Position numbers and translations under genes: made by a program. From Desulfobacteraceae bacterium (GTDB lineage Bacteria; Desulfobacterota; Desulfobacteria; Desulfobacterales; Desulfobacteraceae), in the NCBI GenBank assembly GCA_022712835.1, contig JAFLJU010000196.1, forward strand, positions 1 to 28,242: 28,242 nucleotides of DNA, given 5' to 3'. The notes below the pieces were generated by a model that searched no databases, was not told the origin of the DNA, and saw only the letters and a list, made by a program, of their open reading frames with translations. Positions 1-7,538 of the stretch are shown here, piece by piece. How positions within the stretch are numbered: the first letter of the stretch is position 1; each line of letters begins with the position of its first letter.

Positions 1-1
1 G

Positions 2-148
2 TGCGGTGTCTGTGCCACGGTCTGTCCCACAGATGCCATCACCATGGTATACAGGGAGGATAAACAACAGGGTCTTCCTGCGAAGACCTTCGGTGATTTA
101 CATGAGCTGATTTCGACGGATCGCAAAAAGAAAAACAAACCTGAATAA
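2..148 (+). CDS. 4Fe-4S ferredoxin-type protein, C-terminal fragment
   Basis: The reading frame is open from base 2 to a TAA at 146-148 and enters from outside the window. The 48 visible residues begin with CGVCATVCPTDAI, a C-x2-C-x3-CP half of a [4Fe-4S] binding motif, followed by a charged tail ending in RKKKNKPE. This is how the last cluster domain of many ferredoxin-like electron-transfer proteins ends. The parent protein cannot be identified from this piece. It is the only complete-frame plus-strand gene end in the window and lies 85 bases before the RidA-like gene, so the two might be co-transcribed. Confidence 0.75.
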   Translation, partial: CGVCATVCPTDAITMVYREDKQQGLPAKTFGDLHELISTDRKKKNKPE

Positions 149-233
149 GGATTTTATAAAAACTTGTGTTTTAATATTGGTGATAGGAAAACATTGACCA
201 CAAACCAGTAAAGTTATCGAAAAGGATCACAAA

Positions 234-643
234 ATGAGTATTGAAAAAAAATCATCCAACCGGATGGCTGGGCACCCACAACAGGTTATGCCAATGGTAT
301 TCTCGTTAGTCCCGGAAAAATTTTATTTATCGCAGGGCAGGTTGGGTGGGATGAGAATGAAGTTTTTCAATCCACAGAAGTTGGCCCTCAATTTGAACAG
401 GCTCTGAAAAATACGCTTACCATATTAGCAAAAGCCGGTGGAGAAGCCAAACACATCTGCCGGATGACCTGTTATTGCACCAACAAAAAAAAATATATTG
501 AGGCTCGAAGAGAGATCGGTAAGGCATGGAAACAACTTCTTGGGAAAAATTTTCCTGCTATGAGTATGATATTTGTTGCCGATCTTCTGGCGCCGCAAAG
601 TCTTATTGAAATAGAAACCACCGCAGTAATTCCAGAAAAATAA
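234..643 (+). pseudogene. RidA/YjgF-family protein, frame broken at an A8 run
   Basis: RidA-family proteins hydrolyse reactive enamine/imine intermediates or related compounds as cytosolic trimers. An ATG at 234 with a good ribosome binding site (AAGGAT) reads MSIEKK and then leaves the family frame. The family frame starts at about base 245, directly after an in-frame TGA at 242-244, and runs to TAA at 641-643. It encodes about 131 residues: IIQPDGWAPTTGYANG near the start, IAGQVGWDENEV in the middle, and a C-terminal part ending IEIETTAVIPEK. The two frames meet in eight adenines at 244-251; one added A, or a -1 ribosomal slip on A-AAA-AAA, would join them into a normal-length protein of about 136 residues. 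The arginine usual near the C-terminus of true RidA deaminases is not obvious. It may be a pseudogene, a sequencing error or a slippage gene. Confidence 0.7.
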
Positions 644-694
644 ATGACTCATAAGCTTTCGAATTGACCTACAGCCTAAATGGATGAATTATAT

Positions 695-723
695 AATAAC
701 CATAGTGACCCACTATGGTTATT
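695..723 (+). terminator. Perfect 13-bp hairpin after the RidA-like gene
   Basis: Bases 695-707 and 711-723 are exact reverse complements around a 3-base loop, followed by TTTAG on the plus strand. It lies 51 bases after the RidA-like stop codon. Because the stem is AT-rich at both ends it could end transcription from either side. Confidence 0.65.
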
Positions 724-820
724 TTAGTATTTGGCCAATCAAAATATAGGACCACTACCCATCATTTAGATCATCATATTGATGCTATTTTACCAGACTA
801 TTATTACATTTTTCAAAATA

Positions 821-855
821 GGGAATCCCTCCCTTTGTTTAAGGGAGGGATTCTC
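821..855 (-). terminator. GC-rich hairpin, terminator of the Mo-hydroxylase gene group
   Basis: Bases 821-835 pair with 841-855 (13 perfect pairs plus a G-U and a G-C at the base) around a 5-base loop. On the minus strand the stem is followed by TATTTTG. It lies 60 bases after the stop of the sulfur-carrier gene, the last gene of the minus-strand group, and faces the plus-strand hairpin at 695-723, as expected between converging units. Confidence 0.75.
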
Positions 856-914
856 TATTACAACCTTTGGCCTCTCCGAAAAAAATGAAAAAATATTTTT
901 CTTAAAACAATAAA

Positions 915-1139
915 TCAGCCGCCCGCCATCATCGGAATAAATGAAATTTGATCTCCATGCTGCAAGGTCTGAGTCATATCTGCTTTCTTTTTATTAATAA
1001 GGACATATGCGACAGAAGAATCCGAAAGTTTTACATCCTTCATAAATTGCTGTACCGTCTTGCCATCTTCCACTTCGATGGGTTTGTTTTGCAAGTCAGG
1101 TCTCCGATATGTGGGTGGGGTGTTAACATTGATTACCAT
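915..1139 (-). CDS. ThiS/MoaD-like sulfur carrier protein
   Basis: This 74-residue protein has the size and C-terminus of the ubiquitin-fold sulfur carriers ThiS and MoaD. It ends in FIPMMAGG; the terminal Gly-Gly is adenylated and thiocarboxylated in this family, and the carrier then donates sulfur to thiazole, molybdopterin or another acceptor. The ribosome binding site AAGGATG precedes the ATG at 1139. It is the last gene of the Mo-hydroxylase group, with no E1-like activating enzyme (ThiF/MoeB) and no MoaE beside it, so it must use an activator encoded elsewhere. A role in sulfur (or selenium) delivery to the Mo enzyme next door is possible but inferred only from position. General molybdopterin synthesis or tungsten-cofactor work are alternatives. 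Confidence 0.8.
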   Translation of the reverse strand: MVINVNTPPTYRRPDLQNKPIEVEDGKTVQQFMKDVKLSDSSVAYVLINKKKADMTQTLQHGDQISFIPMMAGG

Positions 1140-1192
1140 GGAGCATCCTTTTTATAATTTGAATAAATTGCTGTAGATACCGATACCGTCGG

Positions 1193-1711
1193 CTAAAAGC
1201 TCATTGTTCCGCGTTCACGCTGGCTGAAATATCCCTGGGGATCTTCCAGATATTCAATTGTGTCCAGGATATTTAGAAAATGCTCTCTCTCCTCCTGGGC
1301 CATCAAGAGGTAAAACTTTTTTTCAAAAGGTTCCTCTGTTGTGTCGGCTCTTGACTGGTAGTACTTAATCCCGTCATCTTCCAACTTGGCAGAAGTTCTA
1401 AGTGCTTCAATATCTGTTGTGCTTCCTTTTATCTTTTCATCCATATCTGACATTGCTTTCCCAAAAATATTATCAGGCCTTTCCAGGCTTTCGCGGGTTA
1501 GAACCAGGTCCGGCCATTTCCCGGTTTCTGAAAGAGACTTGTACAGATGATTTATTTTTTTGATATGTTCAAGTTCTGCTTTCATAAGGAATTCAAACAC
1601 ATCTTTTGCCAATTTACTTTCCACTCTGGACATCGCTTCCTTATAGTAGAGACTACCGTCCTCTTCCATTTTTAATGCCTCTTTGAGTGACTCAATACGA
1701 GAATCTGTCAT
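1193..1711 (-). CDS. Ferritin-like diiron protein (rubrerythrin-type, no rubredoxin domain)
   Basis: The 172-residue protein is made of two similar ferritin-like halves. Each holds acidic first-helix residues (Glu16/Glu17; Glu111) and an E-x2-H motif (Glu46/His49 in AELEHI; Glu141/His144 in QEEREH), the ligands of a diiron site. No C-x2-C rubredoxin motif follows, so it is not a classical rubrerythrin. The tail EDPQGYFSQRERG is typical of rubrerythrin-related proteins in anaerobes. Such proteins usually reduce peroxide or handle iron. It sits between the sulfur carrier and the YqeB-like protein, 21 bases after the latter's stop codon reading in transcription order, so it probably belongs to the same transcript; a protective role for an oxygen-sensitive Mo enzyme is an inference. 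Confidence 0.8.
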   Translation of the reverse strand: MTDSRIESLKEALKMEEDGSLYYKEAMSRVESKLAKDVFEFLMKAELEHIKKINHLYKSLSETGKWPDLVLTRESLERPDNIFGKAMSDMDEKIKGSTTDIEALRTSAKLEDDGIKYYQSRADTTEEPFEKKFYLLMAQEEREHFLNILDTIEYLEDPQGYFSQRERGTMSF

Positions 1712-1732
1712 CTTCTCTCCTTTTATAGTTTA

Positions 1733-2533
1733 CTAATTTTTATAGTTCAAACTATGCAAAACCGCTTCAAGAACTCCACCAGCAACAGCTCTGGCCTTAT
1801 CGGAGAAACTGTAACAATAATTTTTCTGGCATCTTGGATCAACATCCCCTATTTTCAACCCTTTTTTAACCATTGCACCTTGCATGATCAACCCCCGCAG
1901 CATTCCGTCAAAAGGGGCTTTAACAGGTTCCTTGTCCACAGAACAGATGGTTGTTCCTTTCTTTACGATTTCTCCAATTTCCCGGTTATGTACCACCAGC
2001 CCTTGGCAGGGAGCCCTTAGAACCCTCTCTTCACCATACCCATTAACGCTGTCCGGAATTCCTGTGTTGGGTATGGCCTGGCCCTGGTATATTATTCTGC
2101 CCAGGGAGTGACCCCGTTTGGTTTCGATGACGGCATCGACATCCTTTTTAGCAGTAAATCCAGGGCCAAGGGCCAGGGTAAGGGGTGCCATTTGAATGTA
2201 CATATCCCTGTTTTTTTTTGCCATGGTTGAATCAATAACAGCATAGGGTTTCAAGTATTCAATGACACGTGATTGAGGATCAATAAAAACAGGAATATCA
2301 CCACGGGATATGGTTGGGATAATCTCACCCGGAGTTTTAACAAGAACCGCCTTTACGCCTTCAACACTTGCTTCTCCTTCCAATACCGCCTGGGCATAGG
2401 AAACGGTTCTTCTGACCACCAGAGGGTGTTTTATCTCTAAAATGACCACACGGAAACCGCACCTGTAAAGTTTCCAGGCAACGGCAGAAGCCAAATCGCC
2501 TCCACCCCGAATAAGTATTAATCCACAATTCAT
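1733..2533 (-). CDS. yqeB: YqeB/EF2563-family selenium-dependent Mo hydroxylase accessory protein
   Basis: The 266-residue protein matches the EF2563/YqeB family throughout: an N-terminal nucleotide-binding glycine run (IRGGGDLASAVAW, residues 8-20), HPLVVRRTVSYAQAV, VDPQSR-like acidic turns, ALGPGFTAKKDVDAVIETKRG in the middle and KIGDVDPR then KARAVAGGVLEA near the end. Genome comparisons by Haft and Self linked this family to molybdenum hydroxylases that carry labile, non-selenocysteine selenium. It follows the Mo-subunit gene with 49 bases between, in the same direction. Its exact biochemical step is not established. The ribosome binding site GGGAG precedes the ATG. No selD, yqeC or mocA-type partner is in the window. 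Confidence 0.88.
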   Translation of the reverse strand: MNCGLILIRGGGDLASAVAWKLYRCGFRVVILEIKHPLVVRRTVSYAQAVLEGEASVEGVKAVLVKTPGEIIPTISRGDIPVFIDPQSRVIEYLKPYAVIDSTMAKKNRDMYIQMAPLTLALGPGFTAKKDVDAVIETKRGHSLGRIIYQGQAIPNTGIPDSVNGYGEERVLRAPCQGLVVHNREIGEIVKKGTTICSVDKEPVKAPFDGMLRGLIMQGAMVKKGLKIGDVDPRCQKNYCYSFSDKARAVAGGVLEAVLHSLNYKN

Positions 2534-2582
2534 TTGTTCTCCCTTAGGATACTCTTGATGAATTCTTTTTACCTGAGCCTCT

Positions 2583-4991
2583 CTATTTCAAATTTGGAAT
2601 AGCACCATCTTTGCACCCATACCCAAAGGGAAGAATAGTATCCGAATCAAGCCCAAACTCTTTAATCGCTTTTAGAATCTTCTCAGCTGTAATGGGAGCA
2701 CCTGTAAACTGGATGCCGATTGCATTATAAATTGCATTTCCGGCAGCTCCAGTGGGAGCGACCAGTCCTGATTCACCACAGCTTTTTGCACCATAGGGAC
2801 CGATGGGATCCGGTTCCTCAACCAGTATGGATTTACAGACAGGCATATCTGAAGGTCCGAACATCTTATAATCGGTAAAATTACCATTCACACACAGCCC
2901 ATTTTCATTGTAATATGTCTCTTCTGTCAGGGCCATTCCAAGCCCCTGTTGCACACCGCCTTCCAACTGCCCTTCAACCGATGGCGGATGGATGGCCTTT
3001 CCGATATCGTGTGAACTGACAACTTCAATAACCTTTACCTCACCGGTTTCTGTATCCACCTCAACTTCAACAAAACAGGCGGCAAAGGGCGGGGAATTAT
3101 GTTCGGCATAATGACTGGAATATCCCTGGATCTGCCCCGGAACACCGATTCTTTGGCCTGTAGCGCCATCAATAAAGGCATTAACCCCTTCATAGCAAAT
3201 TTGCTCAACGGAAATAAAGGTATCGGGATCATTCTTAACACAGACCTTAAGATCGATTATTTCAAGGGCCTCTTTATCTGTCTCAAGGCTGATGGCAGCC
3301 TTTTCAAGGATTTGATCTAAAGCATCGTTACACGCCTTTAACACAGCAGTTCCTGACACATAGATCGTCCGGCTGGCATGGGCGCCTATATCATATCCTG
3401 CGGCATCCGAATCTCCCACCTTCATGTGAACCTTGTCCATATCAAACCCAAGAGTTTCCGCAGCAATCTGCTGTAAGGCCGTGTGGGCACCTGTTCCAAG
3501 GTCTGATGCCGAGGTAATGATTTCTGCTGACGCATCTTCATTGAGTTTGACCGTACAAGTGGTGTGCTCATGTAAGAACGGAAAGGCGCCACTTGTATGA
3601 TTCATGACAGCCACACCAATTCCCCTTCTTTTGGTACCGGTTTGTGCTTTGTATTCCTCTTTTTTCTTCAACCATCCAAAGGCTTCAGCCCCCTGGTCCA
3701 GACAGGCATCAAGGGCGCAGGAAGAATAGGGGATCCCAAGCATCCACCCGTCATCGCCGGTGGTTTTATGCCATTTTTTTCGCCACTCCACAGGATCAAT
3801 ATCCAGCTTTTTAAGCCCCCGATCAATAATCTGCTCAAGGACGAAATTGGACTGGGGGTTTCCATACCCCCTGTATGCACCGCAATTCATCTGGTTGGTA
3901 TAATATCGCTGGCATTTAAAATTACATGCCTGGAATTTATACATTCCGATAATCCATGTTCCGGCTACAGCAGGTGCCCCCGAGGAATGACTGTAATACC
4001 CGCCTCCATTGGTTAAAAAATTTGCAGTGCAGGCAACCGGCGTACCATCTTTTTTTAGCCCGACCTTAATTGAATATTCTCCTGGGTGACGGCTTTCGGA
4101 CATGACCCAGTCTTCTTCCCTAAGAGCAGATACCTTTACATGCTTCCCCGGCACGCTCATTGCCATGGCACAAGCTTCCGCTTCCATGATCATGCCAAGC
4201 TTCACGCCAAAGGCACCCCCAATGGTTGTCTGGTTAATTTTAACCTTGCTCATGGGAATTTCAAAAAGATTTGAAATTTTCGTTTGAACGGGCTTGGGCA
4301 TCTGAGTGGATGTCCAGCAGTTCATTCTTCCTTCATCATCATAGAGTGAGATATAGGTATGATTTTCCATCTGGCACTGCTTTACCTTTGGAACATAAAA
4401 GGTATCTTCAACAACCAGATCTGCCTCTTTCATTAATGCCTCGGCATCCCCCCATCCATAGGTATTGCCGGGGAAGACCTGTTCCGGCAGTTGGAAAGCC
4501 AGGTTTCCGGGTTTGCCGGGATCAATCTGAACCGCATCCTCTTTTCGGGCCTGTGCTGCAGTGTGATAAACAGGAAGCGCTTCGTATTCCACTTTAATAA
4601 GCTTTGCTGCAGCTTCTGCAATTTCTTCGGTTTTTGCGATTATTCCGCAAATGGCATCCCCCTGGTGTCTCACATATTTTGTAAATATGCTTTGATCTTC
4701 AACATCACCGACAAGATCGGCAAAGCCTTTTGGGTAAAAAAGATCAATCACCCAATTGGAATATTTTTTTTGTGTCACATCTTCGGGGCTCAGAACTTTC
4801 ACAACACCGGGAAGTTTTTTTGCTTCTGACGTATCAAGGTTTAATACTCTGGCATGGGCATACCCCATGCACCGAACAATTTTTCCATACAGCATTCCGG
4901 GGAATTTAAGATCCCCCGCATATACCGCCCGACCTGTTACTTTTGCTTTTGAGTCAATTTTTGGTATTCGCTTACCTATAATAGAAGCCAT
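2583..4991 (-). CDS. Xanthine dehydrogenase-family Mo-binding (large) subunit
   Basis: The 802-residue protein is the catalytic subunit of a molybdenum hydroxylase, which inserts water-derived oxygen into an aromatic or N-heterocyclic substrate (or an aldehyde) using molybdopterin cytosine dinucleotide. The N-terminal a/b hammerhead domain spans about residues 15-125. The two cofactor-binding domains follow; the family hallmark GGAFGVK lies near residue 260 and NCGAYRGYGNPQ near 365. The catalytic glutamate is expected at about residue 740, within GAKSCGESGLVAP. It has a strong ribosome binding site (AAGGAG) and follows the 2Fe-2S subunit gene by 14 bases. The adjacent YqeB gene suggests a selenium-dependent enzyme. 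The substrate cannot be told from sequence; purine, nicotinate-like or other N-heterocycle hydroxylation all fit. Confidence 0.9.
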   Translation of the reverse strand: MASIIGKRIPKIDSKAKVTGRAVYAGDLKFPGMLYGKIVRCMGYAHARVLNLDTSEAKKLPGVVKVLSPEDVTQKKYSNWVIDLFYPKGFADLVGDVEDQSIFTKYVRHQGDAICGIIAKTEEIAEAAAKLIKVEYEALPVYHTAAQARKEDAVQIDPGKPGNLAFQLPEQVFPGNTYGWGDAEALMKEADLVVEDTFYVPKVKQCQMENHTYISLYDDEGRMNCWTSTQMPKPVQTKISNLFEIPMSKVKINQTTIGGAFGVKLGMIMEAEACAMAMSVPGKHVKVSALREEDWVMSESRHPGEYSIKVGLKKDGTPVACTANFLTNGGGYYSHSSGAPAVAGTWIIGMYKFQACNFKCQRYYTNQMNCGAYRGYGNPQSNFVLEQIIDRGLKKLDIDPVEWRKKWHKTTGDDGWMLGIPYSSCALDACLDQGAEAFGWLKKKEEYKAQTGTKRRGIGVAVMNHTSGAFPFLHEHTTCTVKLNEDASAEIITSASDLGTGAHTALQQIAAETLGFDMDKVHMKVGDSDAAGYDIGAHASRTIYVSGTAVLKACNDALDQILEKAAISLETDKEALEIIDLKVCVKNDPDTFISVEQICYEGVNAFIDGATGQRIGVPGQIQGYSSHYAEHNSPPFAACFVEVEVDTETGEVKVIEVVSSHDIGKAIHPPSVEGQLEGGVQQGLGMALTEETYYNENGLCVNGNFTDYKMFGPSDMPVCKSILVEEPDPIGPYGAKSCGESGLVAPTGAAGNAIYNAIGIQFTGAPITAEKILKAIKEFGLDSDTILPFGYGCKDGAIPNLK

Positions 4992-5005
4992 GGGAAATTC
5001 TCCTT

Positions 5006-5479
5006 TTACCTATTCATTTGTTTGCTGGCGTATTGAACGGCATCAATGATTTTTACATATCCTGTGCAACGACAAATATTTCCTTCCAGATGGCCTTTAA
5101 TTTCAGCCTCTGTGGGGTTTGAATTTTTTGCCAGAAGCGCAGTAGATTTTAGAATCATTCCAGGTGTGCAGAATCCACATTGAACAGCATTTTTTTCAAT
5201 AAAAGCTTCCTGAACAGGATGCAGGACGCCGTCTTCCTCAAGACCTTCTATTGTTGTAAGGCTTTTCCTACTTGTCAGTGCAGCCAGTGTCAGGCAGGCT
5301 AAAATAGGTTTATCATCCATCAAGACGGTGCAGGATCCGCATTCTCCTGTTCCACATCCATATTTTGTTCCCATAAGTCCTAAGTCATCCCTGAGCACCT
5401 GGAGAAGCGTTCTGTTTACTGGTATCGTCATGCTGTGATTTTCTTTGTTTACAAAAAGCGTGATGTCGCATGTTTTCAT
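5006..5479 (-). CDS. Xanthine dehydrogenase-family 2Fe-2S subunit
   Basis: The 157-residue protein carries both [2Fe-2S] sites of the small subunit of molybdenum hydroxylases. The plant-ferredoxin-type site uses Cys42, Cys47, Cys50 and Cys62 (GCGTGECGSC, then C). The second site uses Cys101, Cys104, Cys136 and Cys138 (QCGFC and NICRCTG). Length is normal for the family (about 150-170). It passes electrons from the Mo centre to the FAD subunit. It lies between the FAD subunit (24 bases upstream) and the Mo subunit (14 bases downstream), the usual arrangement of a split three-subunit enzyme. No twin-arginine or other export signal is present, so the enzyme is cytoplasmic. Confidence 0.92.
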   Translation of the reverse strand: MKTCDITLFVNKENHSMTIPVNRTLLQVLRDDLGLMGTKYGCGTGECGSCTVLMDDKPILACLTLAALTSRKSLTTIEGLEEDGVLHPVQEAFIEKNAVQCGFCTPGMILKSTALLAKNSNPTEAEIKGHLEGNICRCTGYVKIIDAVQYASKQMNR

Positions 5480-5503
5480 TTCATAGGTCCCTTTTTCTAT
5501 GGT

Positions 5504-6367
5504 TTAGCCCAAAGCTTTTTTGATGACTTTTTTTATTAGAACACCGGAAACACTCTTTCTGTATTCAGCAGAAGAACGAACATCATTAATGGGATTTATT
5601 TCTGTTGGTACAAGCTCAACGATTTTTTCAATGAGTTCATCGGTAATTTCGTTTCCCTCCAGCAATGCTTCACATTTTTTAAGGCGGATATGGGTAGGAG
5701 CGACTGCTCCTAACGCCAAACGAACCTTAGAACAAAAGCGTCCCTTCATCGACATGGCTACAGCCGCATTGATTTTTGCAAGATCTTTCCGGGTTCGGGT
5801 CAAGGCCGTAAAAGAAGACACACAGCCTCTTGCGGGAGGAATAACAACTTCCAGGGCAATTTCGTCGGTTTTTCTTTCTGTTTCACGATAGTTGATCCAG
5901 AAATCGTCTATATCTACCTGCCGGATGCCATTGGGACCTTGTAGGGTGACATACCCCCCCAAAGCCAGGATGGCACAGGCGCAATCCCCTGCAGGGGAGG
6001 CATTTAAAATATTTCCAACAACAGTGGCAACATTACGTGTTTGTTCTGTTCCGTTTTCATAGGCAGATTGAACAAGTGCAGGATAATTATCTTGAACATT
6101 CCGGGAAGCAAGTACTTGATTCAGTGTTGCCATGGCGCCTATACTCAAGCCCTTGGTTTCATCATAATCAACATAGTTAAGTCCCTTCACATTTTGAAGA
6201 CTGACAACATATTCAACAAAAAGACCTGATTTCATGCGAACCATCAAGTCAGTTCCACCCGCCATGACAGCTGCTTTTTTGCCGTAGAGTTTAAGGTGCT
6301 CCACTACCTGGGAAATACTTTCCGGCATGAATAATTCAAACTGTGGTAAAATCCTGCTGGTCATCAT
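5504..6367 (-). CDS. Xanthine dehydrogenase-family FAD-binding subunit
   Basis: The 287-residue protein is the FAD subunit that passes electrons from the 2Fe-2S centres to an external acceptor. Family marks are the FAD-pyrophosphate loop AGGTDLMVRMKSG (about residues 36-48), RNVATVVGNILNASPAGD (about 111-128) and a C-terminal FAD-linked domain with RLALGAVAPTHIR. It lacks the roughly 40-residue [4Fe-4S] insertion found in the equivalent subunit of 4-hydroxybenzoyl-CoA reductase. AGGAGG lies three bases before the first ATG and six before a second ATG at 6364; the second may be the true start. It is the first gene of the Mo-hydroxylase group, so its upstream region (6368-6593) should hold the promoter. 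Confidence 0.9.
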   Translation of the reverse strand: MMTSRILPQFELFMPESISQVVEHLKLYGKKAAVMAGGTDLMVRMKSGLFVEYVVSLQNVKGLNYVDYDETKGLSIGAMATLNQVLASRNVQDNYPALVQSAYENGTEQTRNVATVVGNILNASPAGDCACAILALGGYVTLQGPNGIRQVDIDDFWINYRETERKTDEIALEVVIPPARGCVSSFTALTRTRKDLAKINAAVAMSMKGRFCSKVRLALGAVAPTHIRLKKCEALLEGNEITDELIEKIVELVPTEINPINDVRSSAEYRKSVSGVLIKKVIKKALG

Positions 6368-6399
6368 TTGCCTCCTGTTAAATATTATGCAAAATTAGC

Positions 6400-6415
6400 C
6401 TGCCTGTGGACAGGT
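6400..6415. promoter_or_regulatory. Inverted repeat upstream of the Mo-hydroxylase genes, possible operator
   Basis: CCTGTGGACAGG at 6402-6413 is a palindrome with 5-base arms and a GG centre, about 35-46 bases before the first start codon of the FAD subunit. On the minus strand a CATAAT that could serve as a -10 box lies between it and the gene, without a convincing -35. The site is placed where a repressor or activator would act, but no particular regulator family is indicated. Confidence 0.3.
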
Positions 6416-6510
6416 ATTCAATTCGTGTTTTATCTGTGAATTGATCGTTCAAAAAAAATTTGGTTCATCGGTGCTTAAAACAATATTAACGACAGAATCG
6501 GATAGGATTA

Positions 6511-6557
6511 ATGGAACCGGCATTTTTGATGGGAACTTTTAATTATACCGGTTCCAT
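6511..6557 (-). terminator. Long-loop hairpin after the cyclase-family gene
   Basis: ATGGAACCGG at 6511-6520 is exactly complementary to 6548-6557, with a 27-base loop. It lies 37 bases after the stop of the cyclase-family gene. The minus-strand sequence after the stem is AT-rich (ATTAATCC) but has no clear T run, so it is a weak or factor-assisted terminator at best. Confidence 0.4.
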
Positions 6558-6593
6558 TTTCAAGCGTTAGAGTATAGATAGTTACGGGTCAGA

Positions 6594-7370
6594 TCATTTG
6601 GGAACAATGGCCATAGGCCGAACGGGACTGCCGCTCCCATCTGTTATTTTAAGCGGCAATGCAATGATGATGGCACCCCGGGGCGGCAGTTTGTCCAGGT
6701 TGTTCAGCTGGGTAATTCCTAATTTCCCATTGCCGTGCATAATATTATGACAGGGGAACATGGGTTCAAATGTGCCAGCAATTCCTGCATCCGTTCCCAC
6801 TGTTTCACAGCAAAATCCCAATACATCGCGCTCTTTGACCAGGAATGTAACCGCTTCAACGCTGGGTCCGGGTGTGTGAGGCATACCATCTTCACCAACA
6901 TTGAAGAATTTTTCCGCATCCTGGGCATATTTGGCCCAGCCGGTCTGCATGACGAACCAGGAATGAGGCGGAATTTTACCATGCTCTTTTTCAAAATTTA
7001 AGATATCTTCCACTTCAAGAAGCCGGTCGGCATTCTTTTCACATTCAGCGGTCATGTCTATTACAATGGCTTCTCCGATAAAATCGGAAGCGGGAAGCTT
7101 ATCAACATTTGCTCCATCCTGACCCGTTACCCAATGGGTGGGTGCATCAAAATGTGTTCCCACATGCTCACCGCAGGTGAAAGAATTCCAGTACCAGGCA
7201 GGGCCGTTATCATCGTATTTTGATATTTTTTTCTTTGTAAATCCCGGTGTTTGGGCAAAGGGCTCTGGCAACTGAAGAAGAAGGGTATCCTCATTAAGGG
7301 GTTGTCCCAAATCGACAAATTCAAATTTACCGGAAAAAAGAAGCTCTGCTAAACCATTTTCATTTGACAT
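6594..7370 (-). CDS. Cyclase-family metal-dependent hydrolase
   Basis: The 258-residue protein belongs to the cyclase family (PF04199) that includes bacterial kynurenine formamidase and isatin hydrolase. The metal-binding signature H-x-G-T-H-x-D-x-P-x-H is complete at residues 69-79 (HVGTHFDAPTHW), where the His and Asp residues bind Mn or Zn. The C-terminal half has MHGNGKLGITQLNNLDKLPP and ends in a strand with GSGSPVRPMAI, both usual for the family. Reactions in this family hydrolyse a ring or side-chain amide, often after a ring oxidation. It lies upstream of the Mo hydroxylase, 226 bases away with a hairpin between, so it may be a separate transcript with a linked function. AAGGAG supports the ATG. 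Confidence 0.88.
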   Translation of the reverse strand: MSNENGLAELLFSGKFEFVDLGQPLNEDTLLLQLPEPFAQTPGFTKKKISKYDDNGPAWYWNSFTCGEHVGTHFDAPTHWVTGQDGANVDKLPASDFIGEAIVIDMTAECEKNADRLLEVEDILNFEKEHGKIPPHSWFVMQTGWAKYAQDAEKFFNVGEDGMPHTPGPSVEAVTFLVKERDVLGFCCETVGTDAGIAGTFEPMFPCHNIMHGNGKLGITQLNNLDKLPPRGAIIIALPLKITDGSGSPVRPMAIVPK

Positions 7371-7408
7371 AATTCTCTCCTTCTAACTGTTTTTTTATAA
7401 TACATTAA

Positions 7409-7444
7409 GGTTTGAGGATAGAGTCATTACCCAACCTCATAACC
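7409..7444 (-). terminator. Weak hairpin after mobB
   Basis: GGTTTGAGG at 7409-7417 pairs with CCTCATAACC at 7435-7444 with one bulged base. On the minus strand it lies about 95 bases after the mobB stop and is followed by TTAATGTATTATAAAA, loosely T/A-rich. It could end the long pad transcript, or its flank could hold the promoter of the cyclase-family gene. Confidence 0.3.
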
Positions 7445-7538
7445 AATAAAACTGCTGAGACATAAATCCCCTGCGTACTGACCGGCGCACTGACCTGATA
7501 AGCCGGAATGGTCCTTTGGCAAATTAAGTCTCATTCAA

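Noticed and set aside
2583..6367. 4-Hydroxybenzoyl-CoA reductase (hcrABC), which would suit the aromatic context
   Set aside because: The FAD subunit lacks the cysteine-containing insertion that binds an extra [4Fe-4S] cluster in that enzyme, and the YqeB neighbour points to the selenium-dependent hydroxylase group.
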